Shown here in pieces: positions 9,109 through 16,785 of a stretch of DNA of 58,584 nt; positions within the stretch are counted from its first letter, which is position 1, and each line of letters opens with the position of its first letter. Location: positions 1 to 58,584 of the forward strand of contig DXDM01000055.1 in NCBI GenBank assembly GCA_019115485.1, in the 5' to 3' direction. The position numbers and the translations under genes are program-made. This stretch comes from Candidatus Barnesiella excrementavium (lineage in GTDB: Bacteria; Bacteroidota; Bacteroidia; Bacteroidales; Barnesiellaceae). The notes beneath the pieces were generated by a model. It was not told where the DNA came from. It saw nothing but the letters and a program-made list of their open reading frames with translations, and searched no databases.

Positions 9109-10239
9109 CTAATCGACCCAGAAGAGATCGCTCATCACATCGTCAGAGGTAAAGAGCCCCGCCCGCGTGATGCGCAATAGGCCATTGTCGAGAGCCAAAC
9201 GGCCGGCGCGGATATGCGGCTGTGCCTGTTCGAGACAATATTGCACCCGAGCTTCGCCGAAATCGGCGCACAATCGCGGCAAGTCGAGTCCCCAGCAGGT
9301 GCGCAGCGAGGTAAGAATACGTTCGTTGTAAAGACTGTCGGTCGATTCCCGCTCCTCGGTATAGGCCACACGTCCAGCCTGTATCGCTCCGATATACTCG
9401 GATAATGAAGCTGGATTAAAGCGACGCGTCCGCCCGTCATAGCTATGGGCAGCAGCCCCCAGCCCCAGATAAGGCGTGCCCTTCCAGTATGAGGTATTGT
9501 GCTGCGCGTAGCGTCCGTCGCGGGCAAAATTGGATATCTCGTAATGCTCATACCCGGCGGCAGCCAGGCGGTCGATCAGTTCGTCGAACATCTGCAACGA
9601 CAACTCTTCGTCGCACTCCATCACCCGGCCTTGTTCGCGCATGCGCCACAGGAGCGTACCCTCCTCGTAAATGAGATTGTAGGCCGAGATGTGCGGCACA
9701 CCCAAGGCCAGAGCCTGTTGCAAATTGGCACGCCACCCCTCGATTGTCTGGCCCGGCAGACCATAAATGAGGTCGATACTGATGTTGTCGTATCCGGCCG
9801 CAAGACAACGCTCCACCGCCTCGACTGCCGCATGGGCCGTATGACGTCGATGCAGGAAAGCCAGGTCGGCATCGGAGAAACTCTGTACCCCCATGCTCAG
9901 CCGGTTGACCGGTGTGTCTTTCAGTGAAGCGATAAACTCAGGGGTTACGTCGTCGGGATTGGCTTCGTAGGTCACCTCGCGACAAGCCTTCCAATCGATA
10001 CCCCCCGCAAGTGCGCGAAACAACCGTTCGCGCTCGGCCGGTAGAAGTGTTGAAGGAGTACCGCCTCCGAAATAGAGCGTCTCGACCGGTTCGCCGCCCA
10101 ACTCGTGACGGCGCAACGTCCACTCCCGGCACACCGCATCGACATAGCGTCCCCGCCACGACGAATCGGTCGACGAGAAGAAATCGCAATAAATGCAGCG
10201 GCTCGCACAAAACGGAATGTGAATATAAACTCCTGCCAT
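9109..10239 (-). CDS. hemW: Radical SAM heme chaperone HemW
   Basis: This 376-residue protein starts MAGVYIHIPFCASRCIYCDF. The cysteines at residues 11, 15 and 18 form the CxxxCxxC motif that holds the radical SAM 4Fe-4S cluster. FGGGTPS (about 58-64), the YEANPDD strand near 94, RLSMGVQSF and DLIYGLPGQT are all HemW/HemN family marks. Length fits HemW, which binds heme and is thought to deliver it to target proteins, rather than the longer coproporphyrinogen dehydrogenase HemN. It stands alone on the minus strand, divergent from the EF-G-like gene, with its own promoter box at 10247-10254. Confidence 0.93.
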   Translation of the reverse strand: MAGVYIHIPFCASRCIYCDFFSSTDSSWRGRYVDAVCREWTLRRHELGGEPVETLYFGGGTPSTLLPAERERLFRALAGGIDWKACREVTYEANPDDVTPEFIASLKDTPVNRLSMGVQSFSDADLAFLHRRHTAHAAVEAVERCLAAGYDNISIDLIYGLPGQTIEGWRANLQQALALGVPHISAYNLIYEEGTLLWRMREQGRVMECDEELSLQMFDELIDRLAAAGYEHYEISNFARDGRYAQHNTSYWKGTPYLGLGAAAHSYDGRTRRFNPASLSEYIGAIQAGRVAYTEERESTDSLYNERILTSLRTCWGLDLPRLCADFGEARVQYCLEQAQPHIRAGRLALDNGLLRITRAGLFTSDDVMSDLFWVD

Positions 10240-10246
10240 CGTGCTG

Positions 10247-10254
10247 CAAAAGTA
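10247..10254 (-). promoter_or_regulatory. -7 promoter box (TACTTTTG) of hemW
   Basis: The minus strand reads TACTTTTG, 7 bp before the hemW ATG. It fits TAnnTTTG and implies a very short leader. Confidence 0.55.
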
Positions 10255-10440
10255 GTGAAAGTCGCAGGCAAAACCGGCTACTCGCCCGATTTTTTTATCG
10301 AAACTTGCTCCCCCCTTTCCCCATCATGAATAACACCTGCACCCGCAAACGTCTGGATTCGGGAGACCTTTACCCCACCATCTTCACCCTTGTTTGCGAA
10401 CGCGTTTCATTCCCTTGAAAAAGTTCAAAGGCTATTTGCA

Positions 10441-10462
10441 AACCATGTTTTGTAACATAGTT
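10441..10462. promoter_or_regulatory. 22-bp palindrome upstream of the EF-G2-like gene (candidate activator site)
   Basis: AACCATGTT, TTGT, AACATAGTT: 9-bp arms with one mismatch and a 4-bp centre. The 22-bp length is like that of CRP-family operators. It sits just upstream of the putative -33 element (TTGC, 10470-10473). In Bacteroides the CRP-like regulator Cur (BT4338) is known to activate the EF-G2 gene; whether it binds here is inference. Confidence 0.5.
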
Positions 10463-10469
10463 CTCGCCG

Positions 10470-10499
10470 TTGCTTTTTCGAAATATAATTCATAATTTG
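10470..10499 (+). promoter_or_regulatory. Putative promoter of the EF-G2-like gene
   Basis: TTGC (10470-10473) and TAATTTG (10493-10499), about 19 bp apart, resemble -33 and -7 elements, the latter one base short of TAnnTTTG. The start would be near 10506 with a leader of about 50 nt. The whole gap 10240-10555 holds only this promoter, the palindrome, the hemW promoter and repeats of TTTGC(G/A)AAC. Confidence 0.4.
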
Positions 10500-10555
10500 C
10501 GAACGCTTTGTTTAAAACGCGTCAGCGTACTTGTCTTATTAAAAACTTTAATATC

Positions 10556-12715
10556 ATGAAAGTTTACCAATCTCACGAAATCAAAAACATTGCCCTGTTG
10601 GGCAGCAAAGGCTCGGGTAAGACCACCCTCGCAGAAGCTATGCTCTACGAGTGTGGTGTCATAAAACGCCGCGGGACCGTCGAAGGTAAAAACACCGTAT
10701 CGGACTATTTCCCTGTGGAAAAGGAGTATGGCTACTCGGTATTTTCCACAGTTTTTTATGCCGAATTTTTAGGAAAGAAGCTCAACGTGATCGACTGCCC
10801 GGGAGCCGACGACTTCGTGGGTAGCGCCATAACCGCCCTCAATGTAACGGATACGGGAGTCATCGTCATCGACTCGCAATATGGAGTCGAGGTGGGAACT
10901 CAAAACATCTTCCGTACTGCCGAGAATCTGAATAAACCCATTCTTTTCGCCATGAACCAACTCGATGGCGAGAAGGCCGATTACGAAAACGTAATCCACC
11001 AAATGCGCGAGACATTCGGCAATCGAATCGTGCAAGTGCAATACCCGCTCAGTTGCGGGCCGTCGTTCAATGCCATGATCGACGTTCTCCTGATGAAAAT
11101 GTACAGCTGGTCACCCGAGGGTGGCAAGCCCACTATATCGGACATTCCCGAGAGCGAAATGGAAAAAGCCCGGGAACTGAACCAAAAACTGGTCGAAGCC
11201 GCTGCCGAAAACGACGAGACCTTGATGGAAAAATTCTTCGAGCAAGGCTCCTTGACCGAGGACGAAATGCGCGAAGGTATCCGCAAGGGGCTGGTTACCC
11301 GCAGCATCTATCCGGTATTCTGCGTGAGCGCCCTGCGCGACATGGGCGTGCGCCGCATGATGGAATTCCTCGGCAACGTGGTACCCTTCGTTTCGGAAAT
11401 GCCCAAACCCATGAATACCGCCGGAGAAGAGGTTGCTCCCGATGCCAACGGCCCCACGAGCCTCTTCTGCTTCAAGACGACGGTCGAGCCGCACATTGGC
11501 GAGGTATCCTATTTCAAAGTGATGTCGGGTACCGTGCACCAGGGCGACGACCTCATCAACGTAGACCGTGGTGACGGACGCGAGCGCTTCGCTCAACTCT
11601 TCTGCGTGTGCGGTCAGATACGGACTCCGGTCGAAGAACTGGTGGCTGGTGACATAGGTGCATCGGTCAAGCTCAAAGATGTGCGCACCGGCAATACCCT
11701 CAATGAAAAAGGTTGCGAATACCACTTTGATTTCATCAAATATCCGGCACCCAAATACCAACGTGCCATCAAACCGGTGAACGAAGCCGACGCCGAAAAA
11801 CTGAGCGAGATTCTCACCCGCATGCACGAAGAAGATCCCACGTGGCTGGTTGAGCAATCCAAGGAGTTGAAACAGACGATTGTTTCGGGACAGGGCGAAT
11901 TCCACCTGCGCACGCTTAAATGGCGCATCGAGAACAACGACAAACTCGCTGTCGAATTTATCGAACCCCGTATCCCCTACCGCGAAACCATCACCAAGGC
12001 AGCCCGCGCCGACTACCGTCACAAGAAACAATCGGGCGGTGCCGGACAGTTTGGCGAGGTTCACCTCATTGTAGAGCCTTATTATGAAGGTATGCCTGCT
12101 CCCGATGTATATCGCTTCAACAATCAGGAGTACCGCATGAACGTGCGCGACACCCAGACCATCGACCTCGAATGGGGCGGCAAGTTGGTGGTGTGCAACT
12201 GTATCGTGGGTGGAGCCATCGATGCCCGCTTTATCCCGGCCATTGTCAAAGGTTTGATGGACCGTATGGAGCAAGGCCCCCTCACCGGATCATACGCCCG
12301 TGATGTGCGAGTATGTATCTACGACGGTAAGATGCACCCGGTAGACTCGAACGAAATCTCCTTCCGTCTGGCCGGACGTAACGCTTTCAGCGAAGCCTTC
12401 CGCAACGCCGGTCCCAAGATTCTCGAACCGGTATATGATGTCGAGGTACTTACCCCCTCGGACGTCATGGGTGATGTGATGAGCGACCTGCAAGGACGTC
12501 GGGCCATCATCATGGGTATGTCGAGCGAAAAGGGATTCGAGAAGATTACGGCCAAGGTACCCTTGAAAGAGATGTCGTCCTACTCGACCGCCCTCAGTTC
12601 GATTACCGGCGGACGCTCCTCGTTCTCGATGAAGTTTGCCTCGTACGAACTGGTACCCTCCGACGTACAGGAGAAACTGCTCAAAGCCTACGAAGCTGAA
12701 CAAACCGACGAATAA
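10556..12715 (+). CDS. fusA2: EF-G paralog (EF-G2-like) lacking the catalytic histidine
   Basis: A 719-residue elongation factor G homologue. I start at ATG 10556 (MKVYQSHEIKN) because the frame upstream of it is not EF-G-like. Domain order follows EF-G: GTP-binding domain with P-loop GSKGSGKTT (about 16-24), then domain II, III, IV and V (last conserved helix LSSITGGRSSFSMKF near 675-690). The GTPase centre is altered. The DxPGH motif reads DCPGAD (80-85), with Ala in place of the catalytic His; G4 is NQLD instead of NKxD; the switch I RGITI motif is not recognisable. These traits match the Bacteroides EF-G2 type, reported to support translation during carbon limitation without GTP hydrolysis. 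It is followed by a terminator and then rprXY. Confidence 0.9.
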   Translation: MKVYQSHEIKNIALLGSKGSGKTTLAEAMLYECGVIKRRGTVEGKNTVSDYFPVEKEYGYSVFSTVFYAEFLGKKLNVIDCPGADDFVGSAITALNVTDTGVIVIDSQYGVEVGTQNIFRTAENLNKPILFAMNQLDGEKADYENVIHQMRETFGNRIVQVQYPLSCGPSFNAMIDVLLMKMYSWSPEGGKPTISDIPESEMEKARELNQKLVEAAAENDETLMEKFFEQGSLTEDEMREGIRKGLVTRSIYPVFCVSALRDMGVRRMMEFLGNVVPFVSEMPKPMNTAGEEVAPDANGPTSLFCFKTTVEPHIGEVSYFKVMSGTVHQGDDLINVDRGDGRERFAQLFCVCGQIRTPVEELVAGDIGASVKLKDVRTGNTLNEKGCEYHFDFIKYPAPKYQRAIKPVNEADAEKLSEILTRMHEEDPTWLVEQSKELKQTIVSGQGEFHLRTLKWRIENNDKLAVEFIEPRIPYRETITKAARADYRHKKQSGGAGQFGEVHLIVEPYYEGMPAPDVYRFNNQEYRMNVRDTQTIDLEWGGKLVVCNCIVGGAIDARFIPAIVKGLMDRMEQGPLTGSYARDVRVCIYDGKMHPVDSNEISFRLAGRNAFSEAFRNAGPKILEPVYDVEVLTPSDVMGDVMSDLQGRRAIIMGMSSEKGFEKITAKVPLKEMSSYSTALSSITGGRSSFSMKFASYELVPSDVQEKLLKAYEAEQTDE

Positions 12716-12738
12716 CCGTCTCTTTTTGTTAAATAATT

Positions 12739-12772
12739 AAAAAGCCGCTGGTTTTTCCCAGTGGCTTTTTTG
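12739..12772 (+). terminator. Rho-independent terminator after the EF-G2-like gene
   Basis: AAAGCCGCTGG pairs with CCAGTGGCTTT (one G-T pair) around a short T-rich loop, followed by a T run. Confidence 0.85.
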
Positions 12773-12873
12773 CATATAAACATTTGTTTGTTAAATTTGC
12801 GGTTAAGTGTTAAACAACACGCTCATTTTTAGGTTTTCATAAAATAAAACAAAAACGTCGGAATCGGTGTTTA

Positions 12874-12902
12874 TGTAATAAATTTACACAAATGATGTAA
12901 AT
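12874..12902. promoter_or_regulatory. Phased TGTAA/TTACA half-sites upstream of rprX
   Basis: TGTAA at 12874 and 12896 (22 bp apart) with an inverted TTACA at 12884. The last two form a perfect 7-7-7 inverted repeat, ATTTACA / TGTAAAT, at 12882-12902. It lies 50-78 bp before the rprX ATG. A response-regulator or autoregulatory site is inference. Confidence 0.35.
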
Positions 12903-12951
12903 AAAACACCTTACCGAAGTCCTGCGGGACAAAAGAAGAGAGGCAAACGAA

Positions 12952-14493
12952 ATGAAAAAGTCGACGATTTGGTTATTGGCCATAATCATGGCACTCACCT
13001 TTATCGGGTTGCTCTACATACAAATCATGTATATGGAGAACATGATAAAGATGAGAAACGAGCAATTTACCGAGGCTGTCAAACGCAGCCTGTATGCGGT
13101 ATCGACAAGCCTTGAACTCGACGAAACCCAACGTTACCTGGACGAATATCTGGAAGAGGAGGAGAAAAAGATGCTCTCGTCGTATGAACAACGAAACGAC
13201 CAGCAGGACATCTCTACCCATCACCAGTTCTCCATTGTATCGCCCGACGGAACCGTGGCCAGCTTCTCGTTCAGAGAGCAGACCAGCACCATCATCACGC
13301 CGGCCGCTCCCCGTCCCAAAGACCATAATACGCTCATCAGCACCTATCGCAACATGCAGGAGGCTCGCAAGGGTCAGTACCTCTACCAAAAGGGATTGCT
13401 CAACGAGGTAATCCTCAACATGCTCAGCAAGGCCAGTACCCGGCCCATGATGGAGCGCATCGACATCAAGAAACTGGAAACCTATCTGAAATCGGAGTTT
13501 GAAAACAACGGGCTCAACCTCCCCTTCCAGTTTGCCATCTACAACAAGAACGACAAAATCCTGTACAGTTCCAACCAGTACGACCCGAAAATCGAGGGGA
13601 ACCTCTTCACACAAGCCATTTTCCCCAACGATCCGCCGGCCCGTATCAACTACTTGAAGGTCTACTTCCCTACGAAACGGAACTACATATCGAGCTCGGT
13701 CAAGTTCATGATACCCTCGTTTGCCTTCACCTTCATCTTGTTGGTCACCTTCCTGTTTACCATCATCGTGGCCTTCCGGCAAAAGAAGCTCACCGAGATG
13801 AAAAACGATTTCATCAACAACATGACGCATGAGTTCAAAACCCCTATATCGACCATCTCGCTGGCGGCACAGATGCTCAACGACCCCTCGGTAGCCAAGA
13901 GCCCGGCCCTGTTCCAGCACATATCGGGGGTCATCAACGACGAGACCAAGCGGTTGCGGTTCCAGGTCGAGAAGGTGCTTCAAATGTCGATGTTCGACCG
14001 GCAAAAGACCCTCATGAAACTGCACAACGTCGACGTGAACGACATCGTGACCAGTGTCATGAGTACCTTCAAACTCAAAGTCGAGAAATACGGCGGAGTC
14101 ATCGATGCCGACCTCGAAGCCGAGGACGCTATTGTGTCGGTCGACGAGATGCACTTTACCAACGTTATCTTCAACCTGCTCGACAACGCCGTGAAATACC
14201 GCCGCGAGGAGGAGCCGCTGTCGCTCTTTATCCGCACCCGCACCGTCGGCGACAAGGTGGAAATATCGATTCGCGACAACGGTATCGGTATCAAACGGGA
14301 AGACTTGAAAAAAATATTCGACAAGTTCTATCGCGTATCTACGGGTAACCGCCACGACGTGAAAGGGTTCGGACTGGGCCTGGCCTACGTCCACAAAATC
14401 ATCACCGACCTCAAAGGCGACATTCGCGTAGAGAGTGAATTGAATCAAGGTTCGACATTTATAATAACACTACCACTAATAAAAAACAAATGA
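12952..14493 (+). CDS. rprX: Sensor histidine kinase, RprX-like
   Basis: A 513-residue membrane histidine kinase. Transmembrane segments are at about residues 5-26 and 253-275, with a periplasmic sensor region between them. The cytoplasmic part has an H-box (NNMTHEFKTPIST, phosphorylated His), an N-box (NVIFNLLDNAVKY), G1 (IRDNGIGI) and G2 (GFGLGLAYVHK). No HAMP domain is obvious between the second helix and the H-box. Sequence and order match RprX of Bacteroides fragilis, identified through effects on tetracycline resistance. The gene overlaps rprY by the ATGA junction (14490-14493), so the pair is translationally coupled. The signal sensed is not visible. Confidence 0.9.
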   Translation: MKKSTIWLLAIIMALTFIGLLYIQIMYMENMIKMRNEQFTEAVKRSLYAVSTSLELDETQRYLDEYLEEEEKKMLSSYEQRNDQQDISTHHQFSIVSPDGTVASFSFREQTSTIITPAAPRPKDHNTLISTYRNMQEARKGQYLYQKGLLNEVILNMLSKASTRPMMERIDIKKLETYLKSEFENNGLNLPFQFAIYNKNDKILYSSNQYDPKIEGNLFTQAIFPNDPPARINYLKVYFPTKRNYISSSVKFMIPSFAFTFILLVTFLFTIIVAFRQKKLTEMKNDFINNMTHEFKTPISTISLAAQMLNDPSVAKSPALFQHISGVINDETKRLRFQVEKVLQMSMFDRQKTLMKLHNVDVNDIVTSVMSTFKLKVEKYGGVIDADLEAEDAIVSVDEMHFTNVIFNLLDNAVKYRREEEPLSLFIRTRTVGDKVEISIRDNGIGIKREDLKKIFDKFYRVSTGNRHDVKGFGLGLAYVHKIITDLKGDIRVESELNQGSTFIITLPLIKNK

Positions 14494-15206
14494 TTATGGA
14501 AGAAAGATTGCGTATTCTGCTATGCGAAGATGACGAAAATCTTGGCATGCTGTTGAGAGAGTATTTGCAAGCTAAGGGCTATGCTGCCGACCTCTTCTCC
14601 GACGGAGAGAGCGGATACAAGGCATTCCTCAAAGGCAAATACGACTTGTGCGTACTCGACGTGATGATGCCCAAAAAAGACGGCTTCACGCTGGCACAAG
14701 AGATTCGTACCGTAAACGGTGAAGTTCCCATCATATTCTTGACTGCCAAATCGCTGAAAGAAGATATTCTCGAAGGTTTCAAAATCGGAGCCGACGACTA
14801 TATCACCAAACCGTTCAGCATGGAAGAGCTCGTGTTCCGTATCGAAGCCATCTTGCGTCGTGTAAAGGGCAAGAAGGGCAAAGAGGTGACCATGTACAAG
14901 ATTGGCCGCTTCACTTTCGATACCCAGAAACAGGTACTCGCCATCGACGACAAGAGCACCAAACTCACCACGAAGGAGTCGGAATTGCTCAGCCTCCTCT
15001 GCGCCCACGTCAACGAAATCCTCGAACGGAACTTCGCCCTCAAAACCATCTGGATCGACGACAACTATTTCAATGCCCGCAGCATGGACGTTTACATTAC
15101 CAAACTGCGTAAACACCTTAAAGATGATCCCTCAATCGAAATCATCAATATCCACGGCAAGGGCTACAAACTCATCGCTCCCGATGTCGAGGCAAAGACA
15201 AAATAA
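14490..15206 (+). CDS. rprY: OmpR-family response regulator, RprY-like
   Basis: A 238-residue response regulator. The receiver domain (about 1-125) has the acidic pair CEDD (Asp14, Asp15), phosphoacceptor Asp57 in CVLDVMMP, Thr in FLTAK and Lys in DDYITKPF. A C-terminal OmpR/PhoB winged helix (about 135-230) shows KLTTKESELLSLL and SMDVYITKLRKHL with the recognition helix. It closely resembles RprY, the partner of RprX. ATG 14490 overlaps the rprX stop; ATG 14496 (MEERLRILLCEDD) is an equally good start. A terminator follows at 15221. Confidence 0.93.
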   Translation: MIMEERLRILLCEDDENLGMLLREYLQAKGYAADLFSDGESGYKAFLKGKYDLCVLDVMMPKKDGFTLAQEIRTVNGEVPIIFLTAKSLKEDILEGFKIGADDYITKPFSMEELVFRIEAILRRVKGKKGKEVTMYKIGRFTFDTQKQVLAIDDKSTKLTTKESELLSLLCAHVNEILERNFALKTIWIDDNYFNARSMDVYITKLRKHLKDDPSIEIINIHGKGYKLIAPDVEAKTK

Positions 15207-15220
15207 TTCTGTCCATACCC

Positions 15221-15254
15221 AGAAAGGCGGCTTTACAGGCCGCCTTTCTTTTTT
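15221..15254 (+). terminator. Rho-independent terminator after rprXY
   Basis: Perfect 11-bp stem AGAAAGGCGGC / GCCGCCTTTCT with a 7-nt loop and a T tail. Confidence 0.92.
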
Positions 15255-15326
15255 CCAATACCCCCTCAACAAACTTTCCCGAGAACCACAAAAAACAGAT
15301 TCCATCACAAAGAAATCGCCTCAAAG

Positions 15327-15357
15327 TTGGTTTCTCCCTCGGGGAACACTATCTTTG
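15327..15357 (+). promoter_or_regulatory. Promoter of the PlsC-like acyltransferase gene
   Basis: TTGG (15327-15330) and TATCTTTG (15350-15357) with 19 bp between them; predicted start near 15364 and a leader of about 28 nt. Confidence 0.7.
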
Positions 15358-15391
15358 CAATCAAACTACATCAACGAAAAAACAGAGACAC

Positions 15392-16120
15392 ATGCTACGT
15401 ATCCTTACATTCCTATACCAGTGGCTCATTGCCATGCCCATTCTCCTCGTTTTTACTCTGCTCACCGCGATCACTACGCTCATCGGTTGCCGATTGGGCA
15501 ACGGGAACGTATGGGGTTACTATCCGGCACACATCTGGTCGCGCCTGGTGTGCATCTTCTCGCTCGTGCGCATCGAGGTACGCGGTCGCGAAAACATCGA
15601 CAAAAACACCTCCTATGTGTTTGTAGCCAACCATCAGGGAGCCTATGACATATTTCTCATCTACGGATATCTGAACCATAATTTCAAGTGGATGATGAAA
15701 AAGAGCCTGCGCAATATTCCATTTGTAGGAAGCGCTTGTGCCGCGGCCGGACATATCTTTGTCGACAACTCCACCCCGGGACACTTGAAAGGGACCCTGC
15801 AAAAGGCCGAAGAGACCTTGAAAGGCGGCATGTCGCTTGTCGTATTTCCCGAAGGAGCCCGCACCTGGACCGGAGCCATGCGCCCCTTCAAACGCGGAGC
15901 CTACCAGTTGGCCGTGGAATTTTCGCTCCCGGTAGTTCCTCTGACTATCGATGGTGCTTTTTCTGTCATGCCCCGCACGACCTACAACTTCAAGCCTGGG
16001 AAAATTGTCCTGACCATACACCCGCCCATCTATCCACGTGAGAATGAAGGTCATGACATAGACCAACTCATGAAACAGTCTTACCAGATTATCGAATCGG
16101 CTCTTCCTCTGAAAGAGTAA
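15392..16120 (+). CDS. 1-acyl-sn-glycerol-3-phosphate acyltransferase (PlsC family)
   Basis: A 242-residue membrane acyltransferase with an N-terminal hydrophobic helix (about residues 9-32). The catalytic NHxxxxD-type motif reads NHQGAYD at about 78-84. The substrate-binding FPEGARTWTG block lies near 152-161 and VPLTIDGAF near 185-193. The family transfers an acyl chain to lysophosphatidic acid to make phosphatidic acid at the inner face of the cytoplasmic membrane. Length fits bacterial PlsC. It is a single-gene unit between the rprXY terminator and tRNA-Gln. A paralog with a different acyl acceptor cannot be excluded. Confidence 0.9.
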   Translation: MLRILTFLYQWLIAMPILLVFTLLTAITTLIGCRLGNGNVWGYYPAHIWSRLVCIFSLVRIEVRGRENIDKNTSYVFVANHQGAYDIFLIYGYLNHNFKWMMKKSLRNIPFVGSACAAAGHIFVDNSTPGHLKGTLQKAEETLKGGMSLVVFPEGARTWTGAMRPFKRGAYQLAVEFSLPVVPLTIDGAFSVMPRTTYNFKPGKIVLTIHPPIYPRENEGHDIDQLMKQSYQIIESALPLKE

Positions 16121-16179
16121 TGTGTAAAAAAGCGTTAAACCAACAAAAATTTTCACTCTATTACGTAGCTATATAAAAA

Positions 16180-16187
16180 TAAATTTG
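16180..16187 (+). promoter_or_regulatory. -7 promoter box (TAAATTTG) of tRNA-Gln
   Basis: TAAATTTG ends 30 bp before the mature tRNA 5' end and matches TAnnTTTG. Confidence 0.6.
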
Positions 16188-16217
16188 CAACTTTGCAGTC
16201 GCAAAACAAACAAAGAT

Positions 16218-16288
16218 TGTCCGGTGGTGTAATGGTAGCACTTCGGATTCTGGTTCCGCCTGTGAGGGTTCGAATCCTTCCCGGACAA
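16218..16288 (+). tRNA. tRNA-Gln (anticodon CTG)
   Basis: A 71-nt cloverleaf: acceptor TGTCCGG / CCGGACA, D-arm GTGT-AATGGTA-GCAC, anticodon loop TTCTGGT (CTG), T-arm GAGGG-TTCGAAT-CCTTC, discriminator A. The outermost anticodon-stem pair is a mismatch. CCA is not encoded. Confidence 0.93.
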
Positions 16289-16290
16289 CA

Positions 16291-16326
16291 AAAAGCCACC
16301 TTCCTCAAAACGAAGGTGGCTTTTTT
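16291..16326 (+). terminator. Terminator after tRNA-Gln
   Basis: AAAAGCCACCTTC pairs with GAAGGTGGCTTTT and is followed by further T residues. Confidence 0.9.
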
Positions 16327-16433
16327 GTATCCTCCTGCTTCGACATGGTAAACTTATTGCCGGCCCTTTTTACATTGTGCCCTTCTCCTTCTCTTCGTTG
16401 ACGCTACACAGGAAAGCAATATCGATTTAAAAC

Positions 16434-16463
16434 AAAAAAAGACCCGCCGTAAAAGCGAGTCTT
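16434..16463 (-). terminator. Terminator after tRNA-Cys
   Basis: Minus-strand stem AGACTCGC / GCGGGTCT (one G-T pair) followed by a run of seven T. Confidence 0.8.
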
Positions 16464-16470
16464 TCGAGTG

Positions 16471-16541
16471 AGGTTCCTAGCAGAATCGAACTGCTGTAAA
16501 CGGTTTTGCAGACCGGCGCCTAACCACTCGGCCAAGGAACC
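16471..16541 (-). tRNA. tRNA-Cys (anticodon GCA)
   Basis: A 71-nt cloverleaf on the minus strand: acceptor GGTTCCT / AGGAACC, anticodon loop CTGCAAA (GCA) between CCGGT and ACCGT, T-loop TTCGATT, discriminator T. CCA is not encoded. Confidence 0.94.
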
Positions 16542-16566
16542 ATGTTTCTTCTGAGCGATTGCGGTG

Positions 16567-16574
16567 CAAAGATA
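16567..16574 (-). promoter_or_regulatory. -7 promoter box (TATCTTTG) of tRNA-Cys
   Basis: Minus strand TATCTTTG with TTGC 19 bp upstream. It lies directly after the stop codon of the last feo-operon gene, whose coding end supplies the -33 element. Confidence 0.65.
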
Positions 16575-16578
16575 GGCT

Positions 16579-16785
16579 CTATTTTTCTATTTTGCAATAT
16601 TTCGCATCTATTTTTTTCGCCTTTTGTTGTTTTAAGTCCTTCACCTTACACGGAACATCGCAACCACAACAAGACGATACGGGCTCCTTACGCCTGCGCA
16701 CCATATTGACTATCTTGTAGATAACATAGCCTAATGCTATCAGCAAAACAATGGCTACAATCCAGGTTTGAACTTCGGCACTCAT
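16579..16785 (-). CDS. FeoB-associated Cys-rich membrane protein
   Basis: A 68-residue protein with one transmembrane helix (about residues 8-25), a basic stretch (RRRK) and then a cysteine cluster SSCCGCDVPCK. This matches the small FeoB-associated Cys-rich proteins found after feoB in many bacteria, thought to help Feo function, perhaps by handling iron. It is the third gene of the feo operon here; its ATG overlaps the stop of the DUF3267 gene (16782-16785), which implies coupled translation. Confidence 0.85.
   Translation of the reverse strand: MSAEVQTWIVAIVLLIALGYVIYKIVNMVRRRKEPVSSCCGCDVPCKVKDLKQQKAKKIDAKYCKIEK

Noticed and set aside
12973..14448. Long minus-strand frame inside rprX
   Set aside because: Antisense shadow of a well-supported histidine kinase gene; composition is not protein-like.
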